A stretch of 64,000 nucleotides of DNA from Rubellimicrobium thermophilum DSM 16684 (GCF_000442315.1 NZ_KE557320.1:1165217-1229216), one strand, 5' to 3'. Positions 16,396 to 26,416 are shown, counted from the stretch's first letter. Numbers and translations are program-made. Notes: generated by a model from the letters alone, not told the origin.

Positions 16396-18237
16396 TCAGC
16401 GCTCGGTCAGCTTGATCTCGATGCGGCGGTTGCGGGCGCGGCCCTCGGGCGTGCCGGATGTGTCGATCGGCTGGAACTCGCCAAAGCCGTTGGCGGCCAG
16501 CCTCTCCGGCGGGATGCCTTCGACCTCGATCATCTGCCGGACGACCGACAGCGCCCGCGCCTGGCTCAGCTCCCAGTTGTCGCGGAATTCGCCCAGACCG
16601 GACAGGGGGATGTCGTCGGTATGACCGTCCACCCGGATGATCCAGTCGAGCTGCGGCGGGATCTCGTCGATCACCTCGCGCAGCAGGGCGGCGACCTGTG
16701 CGATCTGCGCCTGCCCTTCGGGCGAGAGCGTCGCGCTGCCCGGCTCGAACAGAACCTCGGAGGAGAAGACGAAGCGGTCCCCCACCACCTGCACCCCTTC
16801 GCGGCCCTCGAGCACCCGGCGCAGATTGCCGAAGAACTCCGACCGGTAGCCCTCGAGCGAGGCGGCTTCCTCCTCGGCGCGGCGGCGGGCCTCGGCCTCC
16901 AGCTCGGCGCGCCGGCGCTGTTCCTGGGCGACGCGGGCCAGCGCGGTATTGAGCTGGCTGCCCAGCGATTCGATCTGCACCTGGGCGGCGCGGTCGGCCT
17001 CGTCGGCCAGATCCAGCAGTGTCTGGAGCGTTGCCACCTGCGCGCGCAGCTCGGCGACACTGGCATTGAGGGCGGCCATCTCGCGCCGGGCCTGTTCCGA
17101 CAGGGCCTCCTGCTCGGCCAGCTCGGCCCGCGCCGTGGCCAGCAGCGCGGCCTGCCGCTCGGCCTCGGTCATGGCCCGATCGGCCTCGGCCTGCCGGGCG
17201 GCGACCTGTTCCAGCGCCTCGGCCAGACGCGCGCGCAATTCGGCCTCGCTGGCCCGGGCGGCTTCGGCCGCCTGCGCGGCCTGTTGCTCGGCTGCCTCGC
17301 GCGCCGACAGCGCCTCGGCAAGGCGGCGGGCCAGATCCTCGCGCTCGGCCCCGGCGGCCGCGGCCCTCCGCTCGGCCTCGGCCTGCTCCGCTTCCGCCTG
17401 TTCCCGGGCGAGAACGGCGGCCGCCAGTTCGATGTCGAGATCCTCGCGCGCGGCCTCGGCCGCCGCCAGAAGCGTCAGCGTCTCCTCGGCCTTCTTCCGC
17501 TCCTCCTCGAGCGCAAGCGTCATCGCCGTCAGCTCGGCATCGGCCTCCTGCAGCCGGGCCCGCAGGGCCTCGGCGGCCTCGGCCTCCACGAGGCGGGCGG
17601 CCTCCTCCTCGGAGAGGGCTGCGCGCGCCTGGGCCAGGGCCTCGCCCTGTGCGGCGGTCTGGTTGTTCAGCCTGCGCAGCAGCAGCTCGATCGCCTCGCG
17701 CCGGGCGGCGGCGAGGCCGGCCGCCTCCGTCTGGGCGTCGATCTCCTGTCTGGCCGCGACCAGGGCCTGCTCGAGCGCCTCCTGCGCCTCGACGGCCTGC
17801 GCGACCTCTCCTTCAAGTCCGGCGATGCGGGCACGATCGGCGGCCTGCGCGGCCAGAAGGGCGGCCACCTGCGCCTCGAAGGCGGTGATGCGCCCTGCCG
17901 CCTCCTCCAGCGCGGCGCGTCCGGCATCGCGCTCCTGCGTCAGCCGCTCGATCAGGGCGGCCTGCGCGGCGCCCTGATCGCGCGCGGCGGACAGGGCGGC
18001 TTCCAGCCCCGAGGCGCGCCGTTCGGCCAAGCCCAGCGCCTCGGTCAGCGAGGCGACCTGCGCGGCCAGATCCGACAGCCGCGTCTGCTGTCCGATGATC
18101 TGGTCGCGCAGTGTGAACTGGACGATGGTGAACATCGTCAGCACGAACATCAGCACCAGCAGAAGCCCCGTGAGCGCATCCACGAATCCGGGCCAGGTCG
18201 GCGCATGGCGGCGGAAGGCGGAGCGAGAGCGGATCAT
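16396..18237 (-). CDS. Membrane-anchored coiled-coil protein with C-terminal OmpA-like peptidoglycan-binding domain
   Basis: A 613-residue protein starting at ATG 18237 (MIRSRSAFRRHAPTWPGFVD). A single MotB-like membrane helix (ALTGLLLVLMFVLTMFTIVQ, residues about 22-41) is followed by roughly 400 residues of Ala/Glu/Arg/Leu/Gln heptads, a very long coiled coil. The last 130 residues are an OmpA/MotB domain (IIRVDGHTDDIPLSG, FRDNWELSQARALSVVRQMI, ANGFGEFQPID). It is made with the MotA/TolQ-like protein just upstream (4-bp gap). By analogy to MotAB and TolQR, the pair may be an ion-driven complex that reaches from the inner membrane to peptidoglycan. The process it powers is unknown. GC-rich repeats make the coiled-coil region highly repetitive at DNA level. 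Confidence 0.85.
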   Translation of the reverse strand: MIRSRSAFRRHAPTWPGFVDALTGLLLVLMFVLTMFTIVQFTLRDQIIGQQTRLSDLAAQVASLTEALGLAERRASGLEAALSAARDQGAAQAALIERLTQERDAGRAALEEAAGRITAFEAQVAALLAAQAADRARIAGLEGEVAQAVEAQEALEQALVAARQEIDAQTEAAGLAAARREAIELLLRRLNNQTAAQGEALAQARAALSEEEAARLVEAEAAEALRARLQEADAELTAMTLALEEERKKAEETLTLLAAAEAAREDLDIELAAAVLAREQAEAEQAEAERRAAAAGAEREDLARRLAEALSAREAAEQQAAQAAEAARASEAELRARLAEALEQVAARQAEADRAMTEAERQAALLATARAELAEQEALSEQARREMAALNASVAELRAQVATLQTLLDLADEADRAAQVQIESLGSQLNTALARVAQEQRRRAELEAEARRRAEEEAASLEGYRSEFFGNLRRVLEGREGVQVVGDRFVFSSEVLFEPGSATLSPEGQAQIAQVAALLREVIDEIPPQLDWIIRVDGHTDDIPLSGLGEFRDNWELSQARALSVVRQMIEVEGIPPERLAANGFGEFQPIDTSGTPEGRARNRRIEIKLTER

Positions 18238-18241
18238 CGGT

Positions 18242-19420
18242 CTAGCGTGGCTCGTCGCGCAGGCGCATGGCACCCCGCAGGGTGCGGGTCAGGGTTGTCA
18301 ACTCGGCGCGGATCTCGGCCACCGCCTCCTGCCGTCCCGCGGCGATCTCCTCGAGGATGCGCAGAAGCTGCACGTCGATCGACCGCAGGCGCATCCGGCT
18401 TTCGGCGTCGATCCCCGCCTCGGCCAGCTGCGGACCGAGCGCATTGAGCGCGGCGATGATCCGCTCCTGCCCTTCGGCGATGCGGGCGAGGGCCGGTCCC
18501 ATGTCGCGCTCCTCGATGCGGCGGGCCAGATCGCCCAGCGCCGCGGCCAGATCCCCCAGGCGCCGGTCCGTCTGGGCGCGGGCGATATCGCTCTGGGTGA
18601 ACATCAGCTGGAGCGATTCCATCTGCTCCGCCATGTGGTCCACCACCTGCCCGAGAACCGAGGATTCCGTTCCCCCGCCTTCCTCGCCGGCGATCGAGAC
18701 GCGGGTGATCGAGGACAGCCATTCCTCCAGCTCGCGGTAGAAGCGGTTCTGCCCATGCCCGGCGAACAGCTCCAGCAGGCCGATCACCAGGCTTCCCGCC
18801 AGGCCCAGAAGCGATGAAGAAAAGGCCGTGCCCATCCCGCCGAGCTGGCTTTCGAGCCCCTGCTGCAGCCGGGCAAAGAGCTCCGCCCCGGTCTCGCCGT
18901 CCCGCGGGGTCAGGCCCCGGATCGTCTCCACCAGCGACGGCACCGTCGTCGCCAGCCCGTAGAAGGTGCCGAGAAGGCCAAGGAAGATCAGGGTGTTGGA
19001 GAGATAGCGCGTGATCTCCTGATCCTCGTCCACGCGCGTGGCCACCGAATCGAGGATGGTGCGCGTCGAGGTCGCGGTCAGCTGCATCCGCGCCCCCCTC
19101 GTGCGCAGCAGCGCCGCCAGAGGCGCCAGGATTCCCGGCGGGGGACGGATGGCCTGTCCGGGCTCGAGACTGGTGAAATCCTCGATCCAGCTGACCGAGC
19201 GCATCAGCAGAACGACCTGCCTGAAGCAGCTCAGCACACCGATGGCAAAGACCGTGAGGATGGCGGAATTGAGCCAGATATTGGTGAAGAACACCGCCTC
19301 GAGCATGCGGAAGCCGACATAGGCCCCCCCCGCGACGAGGCCGAGCACGATCAGCATGAGCGTGATCTGCCGCACCGGCTGGGAGAAATGCGGGGCCTCC
19401 GGGGGATCGCGTCTGACCAT
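18242..19420 (-). CDS. MotA/TolQ/ExbB proton-channel-like membrane protein
   Basis: A 392-residue protein. ATG 19420 (MVRRDPPEAPHFSQPVRQ) is preferred over the upstream in-frame GTG because AAGGAGG lies just ahead of it. Membrane helices are at ITLMLIVLGLVAGGAYVGF and IWLNSAILTVFAIGVLSCF. The MotA/TolQ pair of helices sits around TLIFLGLLGTFYGLATTVPS and GMGTAFSSSLLGLAGSLVIG. The C-terminal 130 residues are a cytoplasmic alpha-helical tail. It partners with the OmpA-like coiled-coil gene downstream. The pair is conserved in Rhodobacterales (from memory) but not assigned to a process. Confidence 0.82.
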   Translation of the reverse strand: MVRRDPPEAPHFSQPVRQITLMLIVLGLVAGGAYVGFRMLEAVFFTNIWLNSAILTVFAIGVLSCFRQVVLLMRSVSWIEDFTSLEPGQAIRPPPGILAPLAALLRTRGARMQLTATSTRTILDSVATRVDEDQEITRYLSNTLIFLGLLGTFYGLATTVPSLVETIRGLTPRDGETGAELFARLQQGLESQLGGMGTAFSSSLLGLAGSLVIGLLELFAGHGQNRFYRELEEWLSSITRVSIAGEEGGGTESSVLGQVVDHMAEQMESLQLMFTQSDIARAQTDRRLGDLAAALGDLARRIEERDMGPALARIAEGQERIIAALNALGPQLAEAGIDAESRMRLRSIDVQLLRILEEIAAGRQEAVAEIRAELTTLTRTLRGAMRLRDEPR

Positions 19421-19491
19421 GCGTCGGGCCCGAACCTCCTTGGCGTGCTCGGCCACAGCCTAAAGCGGGGCGAAGGCGGACGGAACCCCGT

Positions 19492-20040
19492 TCATGAGCT
19501 CTCCCCGTCCTGGCTCACAAGGGCGCGCACCCGCCGGCACAGCGCCTCGATCCCCGGATCGGCGATCCCCATTCCGGCCAGGGCCTCGGCCGCCGCCTCC
19601 AGATAGGCGCAGTTAGGGCCGCGCTGCCCCACGGCCCGGGCGATGATGGCCGCCTGCCGCTCCGGATCGAGACGGGCATGCTGCGGATGCCCCGGCCGGA
19701 TGACATAGGCCAGCGCCTCGATCTCGCGCCCGTTCTCGAGCCGCAGCGGCAGAAGGCGCTCCTCATAGGCATGGGAGACAAGCTCCCGCGCCCGCAGCGT
19801 CGCGAGGACGGCTTCGGCCTCGCCCTCGGGCAGGCGCAGCGCCAGGCCCTCGCAGACCGCGCCCGGCTCCTCCTCGAGCCCGAGCACGAGGCCCGGACAC
19901 TCCGGCGTCCCGCGCCAGTGGATCGACCACAGGCAGAAGGCGCGCCGCCAGCCTGCCGCCCGCGCGCGGATCCGCTCGGCCGGGCAAAAGCCCGGATCCC
20001 AGATCAGCGAGCCATAGGCAAAGACCCACCGCTCCTGCAT
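19492..20040 (-). CDS. ChaC-like gamma-glutamylcyclotransferase
   Basis: A 182-residue protein with the ChaC opening VFAYGSLIWDPGFCP, then AFCLWSIHWRGTPECPGLVL and YEERLLPLRLENGREIEALAYV. It ends with CAYLEAAAEALAGMGIADPG, all typical of glutathione-specific gamma-glutamylcyclotransferase. This enzyme cleaves glutathione to 5-oxoproline and Cys-Gly in the cytosol. The catalytic Glu is expected in the HAYEER segment (E at the EER). The length is right and the frame is intact. It stands alone between the envelope pair and the divergent DUF2125 gene. Confidence 0.88.
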   Translation of the reverse strand: MQERWVFAYGSLIWDPGFCPAERIRARAAGWRRAFCLWSIHWRGTPECPGLVLGLEEEPGAVCEGLALRLPEGEAEAVLATLRARELVSHAYEERLLPLRLENGREIEALAYVIRPGHPQHARLDPERQAAIIARAVGQRGPNCAYLEAAAEALAGMGIADPGIEALCRRVRALVSQDGESS

Positions 20041-20103
20041 CGCCGCTTTCCTCTTGCCGGTCCCGCTTCTATGTCAGGCCAGACCGGCAGAGGAAAAGCC
20101 TGC

Positions 20104-21084
20104 ATGCGCATCCTGTTCTGGATCGTCGCCACGCTTGTGGCCCTCTATGGGGGATACTGGTTCGTCGGACAGAACCAGATCGAGACGCGCGCCGCCCGGG
20201 CACTCGATGCCCTCGCGGCACAGGGCTGGGAGGTGGACCGGACGAGCCTGAACACGACAGGCTTTCCCTCGCGCTTCGACACCACGGTGACGAATTTGCG
20301 CCTCGCCTCGCCCGACGGACAGCTTGTCTGGGAGGCGCCCTTCTTCCAGATCCTCGCCCTCAGCTACCGCCCGAACGAGGTCATCGCCGTCTGGCCGCCG
20401 CAGCAGCGCCTGACGATCGGGGGACTGCCCGTGGACATCGCCGCCGAGCGCCTGCGCGCCTCGGCCCGCGTCGGCCTCTCCCCTGCCATGCCGCTGCACG
20501 AGGCGGTGATCGAGAGCGGCCCCCTTCGCGCCTCGGCCGCCAACGGGGAGATCAGCGGAGAGATCAGCCTCGCCCGCCTTCTCGCCGCCATCCGGACCGA
20601 ACCGGACGGGGCCGCAGGCGCCTATGATCTCTGGCTCGAGGCGACGGATCTGACCGCCCCGGGCCTGCCCGCGCCGCTGCCGCTGCTGCGGCTCGATGCG
20701 CGGGTGCTGCTCGGAGCACCGCTCGACCGCACCCCTCGCCGGCCCGCCCCGGCTGCTTTCGCTCGACATCCGCGAGGCCCGCATCCAGCCCGGCGCCGCC
20801 TCGCTTACCGCCTCGGGCTATCTGACCGCCGATGCCGAAGGCATGCTCGAGGGCGAGCTGCGCCTTGTCATCGACGACTGGCGGGCGATGCTCGACCTGG
20901 CCGGACAGGCCGGTCTTGCGAACGGAACCTCGCAGCAGCTGCTCGAAAATGCGCTGGCCGCCATGGCCGACCCCGGGGGGCGCATCGAACTGCCGCTGAC
21001 CCTTGCCGATGGCTGGGTGCGTGCGCTCGGTCTGCGGCTGGCCAGGGCCCCGCGGCTGCCTCCGGCCCCGCCGCCCGGCCCTAG
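20104..21084 (+). CDS. DUF2125 domain protein (frameshifted as sequenced)
   Basis: Starts at ATG 20104 with a membrane anchor or uncleaved signal (MRILFWIVATLVALYGGYWF). It continues with NQIETRAARALDALAAQGWEVDRTSLNTTGFPSRFDTTVTNLRLASPDGQ, which is DUF2125, a periplasmic beta-rich domain of unknown function typical of Rhodobacterales. At 20732-20735 one C too many shifts the frame; removing it joins LDRT to LAGPPRLLSLDIREARIQPG. The second part then continues to LARAPRLPPAPPPGP. A second, compensating indel near the 3' end would be needed to use the TAG at 21082-21084, so the exact C terminus is uncertain. It is convergent with the extensin-like gene. Confidence 0.75.
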   Translation: MRILFWIVATLVALYGGYWFVGQNQIETRAARALDALAAQGWEVDRTSLNTTGFPSRFDTTVTNLRLASPDGQLVWEAPFFQILALSYRPNEVIAVWPPQQRLTIGGLPVDIAAERLRASARVGLSPAMPLHEAVIESGPLRASAANGEISGEISLARLLAAIRTEPDGAAGAYDLWLEATDLTAPGLPAPLPLLRLDARVLLGAPLDRTPRRPAPAAFARHPRGPHPARRRLAYRLGLSDRRCRRHARGRAAPCHRRLAGDARPGRTGRSCERNLAAAARKCAGRHGRPRGAHRTAADPCRWLGACARSAAGQGPAAASGPAARP

Positions 21085-22296
21085 CGGCAATGGCGGCTGC
21101 CGCGCCGGGCCGTATCGAGATGGAGATGGTCCTCGTGAAAAGCCGTCCGATCCGGGGCCGAGCGTGGTGCTGAAAGGCCCGCAGGCGGCACGGTGCATGG
21201 CCCGCATCGCCGGATCGTCCCAGTCCTGCGCCACGGTCAGGCGGGTTCCATCCGCCAGGATCAGCCCCGCGATGTCGATGGCCCGGCCCCGGCCATGTTC
21301 GGACAGGCGGGCCCCCGCCCGATTGTTGCGCGGCCGGCAGGCATAGTGGCCGGCCAGATGCAGCCCGGCAAGCCCCCCGCCCCGACCGGCCAGGGCCGGC
21401 CGCACCCCTTCCTGCACCCAGCTCAGCAGCGCCCGCGCCGTGGGACAGTCCATCATGGCGGCCTCCGACAGCCGCACCCCATCGACCGAACGCAGGCGCA
21501 CCGGCTCCTCGATGCCGCAGCCGCCCTTGTCCCGGATGGCGGCGACCACCTCGCCCTGAAGGCGCAGATCGCCGCAGACCTGTCCGCGCAGGGCCTCGGC
21601 CCTGGCCCGTTCGGCCCGTTCGACGATGCCGGCAGGGCGGCCAGCAGGCCGCATCGCCACGGCCACCGCAAGGGGGGAATAGTCCGGGCCGGCCGGCAGG
21701 ATCCCGGGCCGGATGCGGGGGCTGTAGACAGGGGGCCCATCGGGTTCGGGCGGCAGGCGTTCCGCCGGATCGGCTGGCGGCAGGGGGCGAGCCTGCGGAC
21801 GCAGGGGGGCATCCTCGGCCGGGCCCGGAAGGGGTGCGCTCCGGGGACGGCCGGGGGGCCGCTCACCCTCCCAGCCGGCGATGGTCACGGGAACGGGGGG
21901 CGGCTCGGACATGGCCAGATCCGCCCGCAGGATCGGCCATGGTGCCCCGGACAGGGCGGCGCCGTCGTCCTCTGCCGCGCGCAGGGACGGGGCCTGGCGG
22001 GCCCGGGCGGGGGGCGCCTCGGCAAGGGGCAGCGGGCCGCGCAGGGCGGCAGGCGGCGGCGGCAGAAGGCCGGGCTGGGGCAATGCCGTCAGCGGCCCGA
22101 TCTCGAGGATCAGCCCCCCCATGGCGATGGCCTCGCCGTCCTGCGTATCCGGACGGACTGCCGGCCGCAGGAGCGGGGCGGGCGGGGCGGTTCCGGGACG
22201 TGCCGGGGGAAGCGGCGCGATCCAGGGCGGCTCGGCCGTGGCGCCCGCCCCCCACAGCAGCAGCAGCAGGATCAGGGCCAGACGGGGGCGCTTCAC
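21081..22296 (-). CDS. Extensin-like family protein, exported (frameshifted as sequenced)
   Basis: Starts at GTG 22296, whose GTGA overlaps the TyrA stop. A signal peptide ([23 protein letters not shown]) is followed by about 200 residues of proline-rich linker. The extensin-like C domain then follows: CGDLRLQGEVVAAIRDKGGCGIEEPVRL, CPTARALLSWVQEGVRP, YACRPRNNRAGARLSEHGRGRAIDIAGL. The frame breaks at the AAAA run 21138-21141. Removing one base restores GFHEDHLHLDTARRGSRHCR and a stop at 21081, giving 404 residues with the family-type HEDH ending. The fold resembles D-Ala-D-Ala metallopeptidases (H-D-H signature), so it may act on peptidoglycan in the periplasm. Activity is not proven. Confidence 0.85.
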
Positions 22297-23243
22297 TCTC
22301 CCGGCCCTGCGGCGGCGGCGCGGCCGAAATCAGGGGCGGGCGTATCCTGACCGGCTTCGATGATGCCCCTGCGGATCGCCCGCGTCCGGGTGAAATAGTC
22401 GAAGAGCAGCTGCCCGTCTCCCATGCGGATCGCCCGCTGGAGCACGAACAGCTCCTCGGCAAAGCGCCCCAGGATGTCGAGCGTCGCATCGCGGTTGGTC
22501 AGGAACACGTCACGCCACATGGTGGGGTCGGAAGCGGCGATGCGCGTGAAGTCGCGAAAGCCCGAGGCGGAATACTTGATCACCTCGCGGTCCGTGACCG
22601 TTTCCAGATGGTCGGCGACACCCACCATGGTATAGGCGATCAGATGCGGGGCATGGCTGACCACGGCCAGGACCCTGTCATGGTGATCGGCGTCCATTTC
22701 GTCCACATTGGCGCCCAGGGCGCGCCAGAAGGCCGCCAGGCGATCCACCGCCGTCCGGTCTGCGCCCTCGGGCACGAGGATGCACCAGCGGTTGTCGAAC
22801 AGCGTGGCAAAACCTGCGCGCGGCCCCGAATATTCGGTCCCCGCCAGGGGATGGGCGGGGACGAAATGCACCCCCCGGGGCACATGAGGGCTGACCTGCG
22901 CGATGACGGCGCGCTTGACGGATCCGACATCCGACAGCGTCGCCCCCGGTTTCAGCGCCGGGGCGATCTCGGCCGCGACGGCCCCCATCGCCCCCACCGG
23001 CACGCAGAGCACCACGAGATCGGCGCCCTCGGCGGCTTCTGCGGCGCTTTCGCAGACGCGGTCGCACAGGCCGATTTCGCGCGCGACGGCGCGCGTCTCC
23101 GCGCTGCGGGCATAGCCCGTGATCTCGCCGGCAACACGTCCGCGGCGCATGGCATGGGCCATCGAGGAGGCGATCAGCCCCAGCCCGATCAGGGCGACAC
23201 GCTCATAGATCATCGGCGTCGGCCGCTTGTCCTCCGGCTTCAT
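22293..23243 (-). CDS. tyrA: Prephenate/arogenate dehydrogenase (TyrA family)
   Basis: Tyrosine biosynthesis: oxidative decarboxylation of prephenate or arogenate. The start chosen is ATG 23243 ([20 protein letters not shown]), which overlaps the hisC stop as ATGA; an internal ATG at 23213 is an alternative. A Rossmann motif ([17 protein letters not shown]) and the TyrA motifs [25 protein letters not shown] and [12 protein letters not shown] are present. The 316-residue length fits the monofunctional cyclohexadienyl dehydrogenase. It is in one operon with hisC upstream (HisC-type enzymes can also transaminate aromatic keto acids) and the extensin-like gene downstream, each joined by 4-bp overlaps. 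Confidence 0.93.
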   Translation of the reverse strand: MKPEDKRPTPMIYERVALIGLGLIASSMAHAMRRGRVAGEITGYARSAETRAVAREIGLCDRVCESAAEAAEGADLVVLCVPVGAMGAVAAEIAPALKPGATLSDVGSVKRAVIAQVSPHVPRGVHFVPAHPLAGTEYSGPRAGFATLFDNRWCILVPEGADRTAVDRLAAFWRALGANVDEMDADHHDRVLAVVSHAPHLIAYTMVGVADHLETVTDREVIKYSASGFRDFTRIAASDPTMWRDVFLTNRDATLDILGRFAEELFVLQRAIRMGDGQLLFDYFTRTRAIRRGIIEAGQDTPAPDFGRAAAAGPGE

Positions 23244-24319
23244 CGCACACCCTTGAACTGGCCGATGGCATGGGCAACGCGCCGGCACGAGGCCTCGTCG
23301 CCCACCGTGATCCGCAGGCAGTGGGGCAGCTTGTAGGCCGCCACACGACGCACGATGATCCCTTCGCTGCGCAGATGGGCATCGCAGGCTTCGGCCTCGG
23401 CCGTGTCGGCGAACCGGGCCAGGATGAAGTTCGCGGTCGAGATGTCGGACGGCACGCCCATTTCCGCGAGTCTCCGCGCCAGCCAGTCGCGCCAGCGGGC
23501 ATTCTCCGTCCGGCATCGTGTGACCCAGGCCCTGTCGCGGACTGCCGCCTCTGCCGCGGCCAGCGCGGCGGTGGACAGGTTGAACGGTCCGCGCACGCGG
23601 TTCAGCACATCGATGACGGCACGCGGGCCATAGCCCCAGCCCACCCGCAAGCCGCCCAGCCCGTAGATCTTGGAGAAGGTGCGGGTCATCACGACATTGT
23701 CCCGCTCGGCGATGAGAGCGGCGCCCGCGTCATACCCGTCCACATATTCCGCATAGGCCCCGTCGAGCACGAGCAGCGCCTGCGGAGGCAGCCCCTCGGC
23801 CAGTCGCCGCAGCTCGGACTGGCCGATCATCGTGCCGGTGGGGTTGTTCGGATTGGCGACGAAGACCAGGCGCGTGCGCCGGTTGCAGGCGGCCAGAATG
23901 GCGTCCACATCGGTCGTGCGGTCGCGTTCGCGCACCTCCACCGGGGTCGCCCCCGCGGCCAGCGCGCTGATGCGATACATCAGGAAACCATGCTCGGTAT
24001 GGATCACCTCGTCCTTCGGCCCGGCATAGGCCTGGCAGAGCAGATGGATGATCTCGTCCGAACCGACCCCGCAGATGATCCGCGCCGGATCGAGGCCCCA
24101 GACCTCGCCGATCGCCTGGCGGAGGGCAGCATGATCGGTGACGGGATAGCGGTGCAGATCATGGACGGCGCGGGCAAAGGCCTCGCGCGCCACGTCCGGG
24201 GTGCCGAGCGGATTCTCGTTCGAGGATAGCTTGAGGACATTCGTGCACCCCTCGATCCGGCTTTCGCCTCCCTCGTAGAGCCTGATGTCGAGGATGCCGG
24301 GCTGGGGAAGGATGGTCAT
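23240..24319 (-). CDS. hisC: Histidinol-phosphate/aromatic aminotransferase
   Basis: A 359-residue fold-type I PLP enzyme. It has the N-terminal [20 protein letters not shown], the [18 protein letters not shown] region, [12 protein letters not shown], the [11 protein letters not shown] aspartate/tyrosine contact, the PLP lysine in [20 protein letters not shown], and the C-terminal arginine in LRITVG. It converts imidazole-acetol phosphate with glutamate to histidinol phosphate. Placed next to tyrA, it may also serve phenylalanine/tyrosine synthesis, as is common in alphaproteobacteria. Its stop overlaps the tyrA start, so the two are translationally coupled. Confidence 0.95.
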   Translation of the reverse strand: MTILPQPGILDIRLYEGGESRIEGCTNVLKLSSNENPLGTPDVAREAFARAVHDLHRYPVTDHAALRQAIGEVWGLDPARIICGVGSDEIIHLLCQAYAGPKDEVIHTEHGFLMYRISALAAGATPVEVRERDRTTDVDAILAACNRRTRLVFVANPNNPTGTMIGQSELRRLAEGLPPQALLVLDGAYAEYVDGYDAGAALIAERDNVVMTRTFSKIYGLGGLRVGWGYGPRAVIDVLNRVRGPFNLSTAALAAAEAAVRDRAWVTRCRTENARWRDWLARRLAEMGVPSDISTANFILARFADTAEAEACDAHLRSEGIIVRRVAAYKLPHCLRITVGDEASCRRVAHAIGQFKGVR

Positions 24320-24398
24320 GATCGCACACGGGGACAGGCCTGCTCGGTGCGCCCTTCTAACGGCGGCCCTGCACGGATGCCACCACCATTCTGTGCCG

Positions 24399-25000
24399 TC
24401 ATTCCAGCGCCCTGGCGATCAGGGCGGACAGGCGGGCAGGGTTGTATTCCGCCGGCAGGACCTGTGCCCGTCCCCCGCGCAGGAGGGCCAGCGTCGGAAA
24501 GCGCCGCAGCCCGATCCGCCGACCCCCTTCCCAGACCGCCTCGGCCAGAGAGCGGTCATGCAGATCCGGCAGACGCGGCGACAGGCCGATGGCGGCCAGC
24601 ATGGGCGCATAGGTTGACGGATCGTTGAGATCGGCCCCCTGCTCGAAATGCGCCTCGATCACGCGGTGGGCAAAGGGCAGCGCGCAGGCGGGGGCAAGCC
24701 CCGCGACATGGGCGATGGCGATACAGGGCGGGCCGCTGTCGCCCATCACGCCCGGCTGCGTGATGAGACGGAAGAAAGCCTCGGACGGCGCCGCCCCGTC
24801 ACCGCGCGCAGCTGCGCGCTTGCGGCACGGATGGATCCTTCCAGCGCCCGGTAGGGGCCCACCCGCTCGCCGGACAGAAGGCCGGCCATGACAAGGCGGA
24901 TCGGCAGGCCCGGATGATCCCGCGAGACGCGACGGATCGCCGGGACGATTCCGTAGCACCAGCCGCAGAGCGGATCGAACCCATAGAGCAGCTCGGCCAT
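24399..25000 (-). CDS. DsbA family (FrnE-like) oxidoreductase, cytoplasmic (frameshifted as sequenced)
   Basis: Starts at ATG 25000: [20 protein letters not shown], with the redox motif CGWC at residues 12-15 at the start of a thioredoxin fold. There is no signal peptide, so it is the cytosolic COG3531-type DsbA/FrnE relative. The frame breaks at the four-C run 24794-24797. Adding one base gives [18 protein letters not shown] and a 200-residue protein ending [19 protein letters not shown]. The C-terminal cis-proline region ([12 protein letters not shown]) is intact. Likely role: thiol/disulfide exchange or oxidative-stress protection; the partner is unknown. Confidence 0.85.
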
Positions 25001-25188
25001 GCCGCCATTCCCCCATTGCGGGAGATGGGAAGCCCTGGCCCCGCTGCAAGAGGGGACCATCGGTCCGCCCTCCCCTTGTTATCGGCTGACATCCGCATGT
25101 CGTCTGCCAGCGGCGGGCTGTTCTGGCCTTTCGGGGCCCTGCATCCCCAGATGGGTGCCGTCACCACCCCCCATCCGGGATCGCCCCC

Positions 25189-26358
25189 ATGCCCGTTCCC
25201 TTCAGCTTTTCCTCGAACACGGTCGAATCGGACAGCTACCTGCACAGCGGCGTCTTCACGACCGGCAGCCACCCCAATGTCAACGACCCCACCTGGTTCT
25301 CGGCCGTCGCGCCGGCCCAGGCGATCGAATCCGCCTACGACGTGGACGTGTTCGCCATCACCCTTGTCGCCGGCCAGCGCTACAGCTTCGACGTGGACAC
25401 CGATGGCCGCATCGACCTCCAGCTCGACCTGATCGGCCAGGACGGCCGCCTTGTGGCGACCTCCGACAATGTCGGGAGCAGCCCCGACCCCCTCCTTGTC
25501 GTGGATGTCAACCGCACCGGCACCTATTACGTCGCCGTGCGCCACGCCGCGAACGACTATGTGGACGGTGGCTTCTCCTTCCTCGCCCGGAGCGCGGCCA
25601 CAGGCAGCTATGCCCTTGTCGTCTCCACGCCCTCGCTGCCCGTCCTCCAGCGCCTGACCGAAGGCGCCGACAGCCGCAGCTATTCCGACCTGTCCCAGAA
25701 CGTCGCCGGCCTCGGGGGCGACGACCGGCTCTGGCTCATGGGCGGCAACGACATCGCCCATGGCGGCGCCGGCAACGACTCGCTCATCGGCGGGACGGGC
25801 GACGACGAACTCAACGGCGGCGACGGCCAGGACCGCCTCTGGGGCGAATCGGGCAGCGACGTGCTGATCAGGGGCGCGGGCAACGACAGCCTTTATGGCG
25901 GGATCGGGAATGATGCGCTGACGGGCGGGGCGGGCGCCGACATCCTGCATGGCGGCGACGGGGCCGACACGCTCTCGGGCGGATCGGGGGCCGATACGCT
26001 CGTGGGGGCCGAAGGCAACGACTTTCTCCGCGGCGGCGCGGGCGCGGACCAGCTCTACGGCGGGGCAGGCTGGGACGTGTTCCACTTCCTGCCCGGCGAA
26101 TCCGTCCCCGGCGCCGAGGACGCGATCCGCGACTTCCAGAACAACGAACGCATCGACCTCTCCGATCTCGCACCGGGCACCCTCGGCTGGCGCGGGGGCC
26201 TCGGCTTCACGGCGGCCAATCAGGTCCGTGTCGTGGACGCCGGCGGCGGCTGGCAGCAGGTCCTGGTCAATCTCGATGCGGACGCGGCGGCCGAGTTCTC
26301 GCTGTTCGTGAACACCGGCGGGGCCTTCCGGCTGGCTGCCGACGACTTCCTCCTCTGA
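25189..26358 (+). CDS. RTX calcium-binding secreted protein with N-terminal PPC-like domain
   Basis: A 389-residue protein from ATG 25189. Residues about 1-150 are a beta-rich domain resembling bacterial pre-peptidase C-terminal (PPC) domains (DVDVFAITLVAGQRYSFDVDTDG, TGTYYVAVRHAA). Residues about 175-300 are nonapeptide RTX repeats of the GGxGxDxLx type (GGAGNDSLIGGTGDDELNGG and on) that bind calcium. The C terminus (FSLFVNTGGAFRLAADDFLL) with acidic and hydrophobic last residues fits a type I secretion signal. There is no Sec signal. No enzyme domain is present. No T1SS genes are in the window. A strong terminator follows. Confidence 0.88.
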   Translation: MPVPFSFSSNTVESDSYLHSGVFTTGSHPNVNDPTWFSAVAPAQAIESAYDVDVFAITLVAGQRYSFDVDTDGRIDLQLDLIGQDGRLVATSDNVGSSPDPLLVVDVNRTGTYYVAVRHAANDYVDGGFSFLARSAATGSYALVVSTPSLPVLQRLTEGADSRSYSDLSQNVAGLGGDDRLWLMGGNDIAHGGAGNDSLIGGTGDDELNGGDGQDRLWGESGSDVLIRGAGNDSLYGGIGNDALTGGAGADILHGGDGADTLSGGSGADTLVGAEGNDFLRGGAGADQLYGGAGWDVFHFLPGESVPGAEDAIRDFQNNERIDLSDLAPGTLGWRGGLGFTAANQVRVVDAGGGWQQVLVNLDADAAAEFSLFVNTGGAFRLAADDFLL

Positions 26359-26377
26359 CTGTCCCGTCAGGCCCTTG

Positions 26378-26416
26378 CCCGGAGCCGTCCCGCAAGGGGC
26401 GCTCCGGGTCTTTTTC
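26378..26416 (+). terminator. Rho-independent terminator after the RTX gene
   Basis: Stem CCCGGAGC (26378-26385) pairs with GCTCCGGG (26401-26408) and is followed by TCTTTTT. It lies 20 bp past the RTX stop codon. Confidence 0.85.

Noticed and set aside
16500..17977. A 342-residue plus-strand Ser/Ala/Arg-rich frame
   Set aside because: It is the reverse complement of the Ala/Glu coiled-coil repeats of the OmpA-like protein, not a gene.
25868..26173. Minus-strand Arg-rich frames inside the RTX gene
   Set aside because: They are antisense to GGxGxD repeats, which always give Arg/Pro-rich or Ser/Pro-rich mirror frames.
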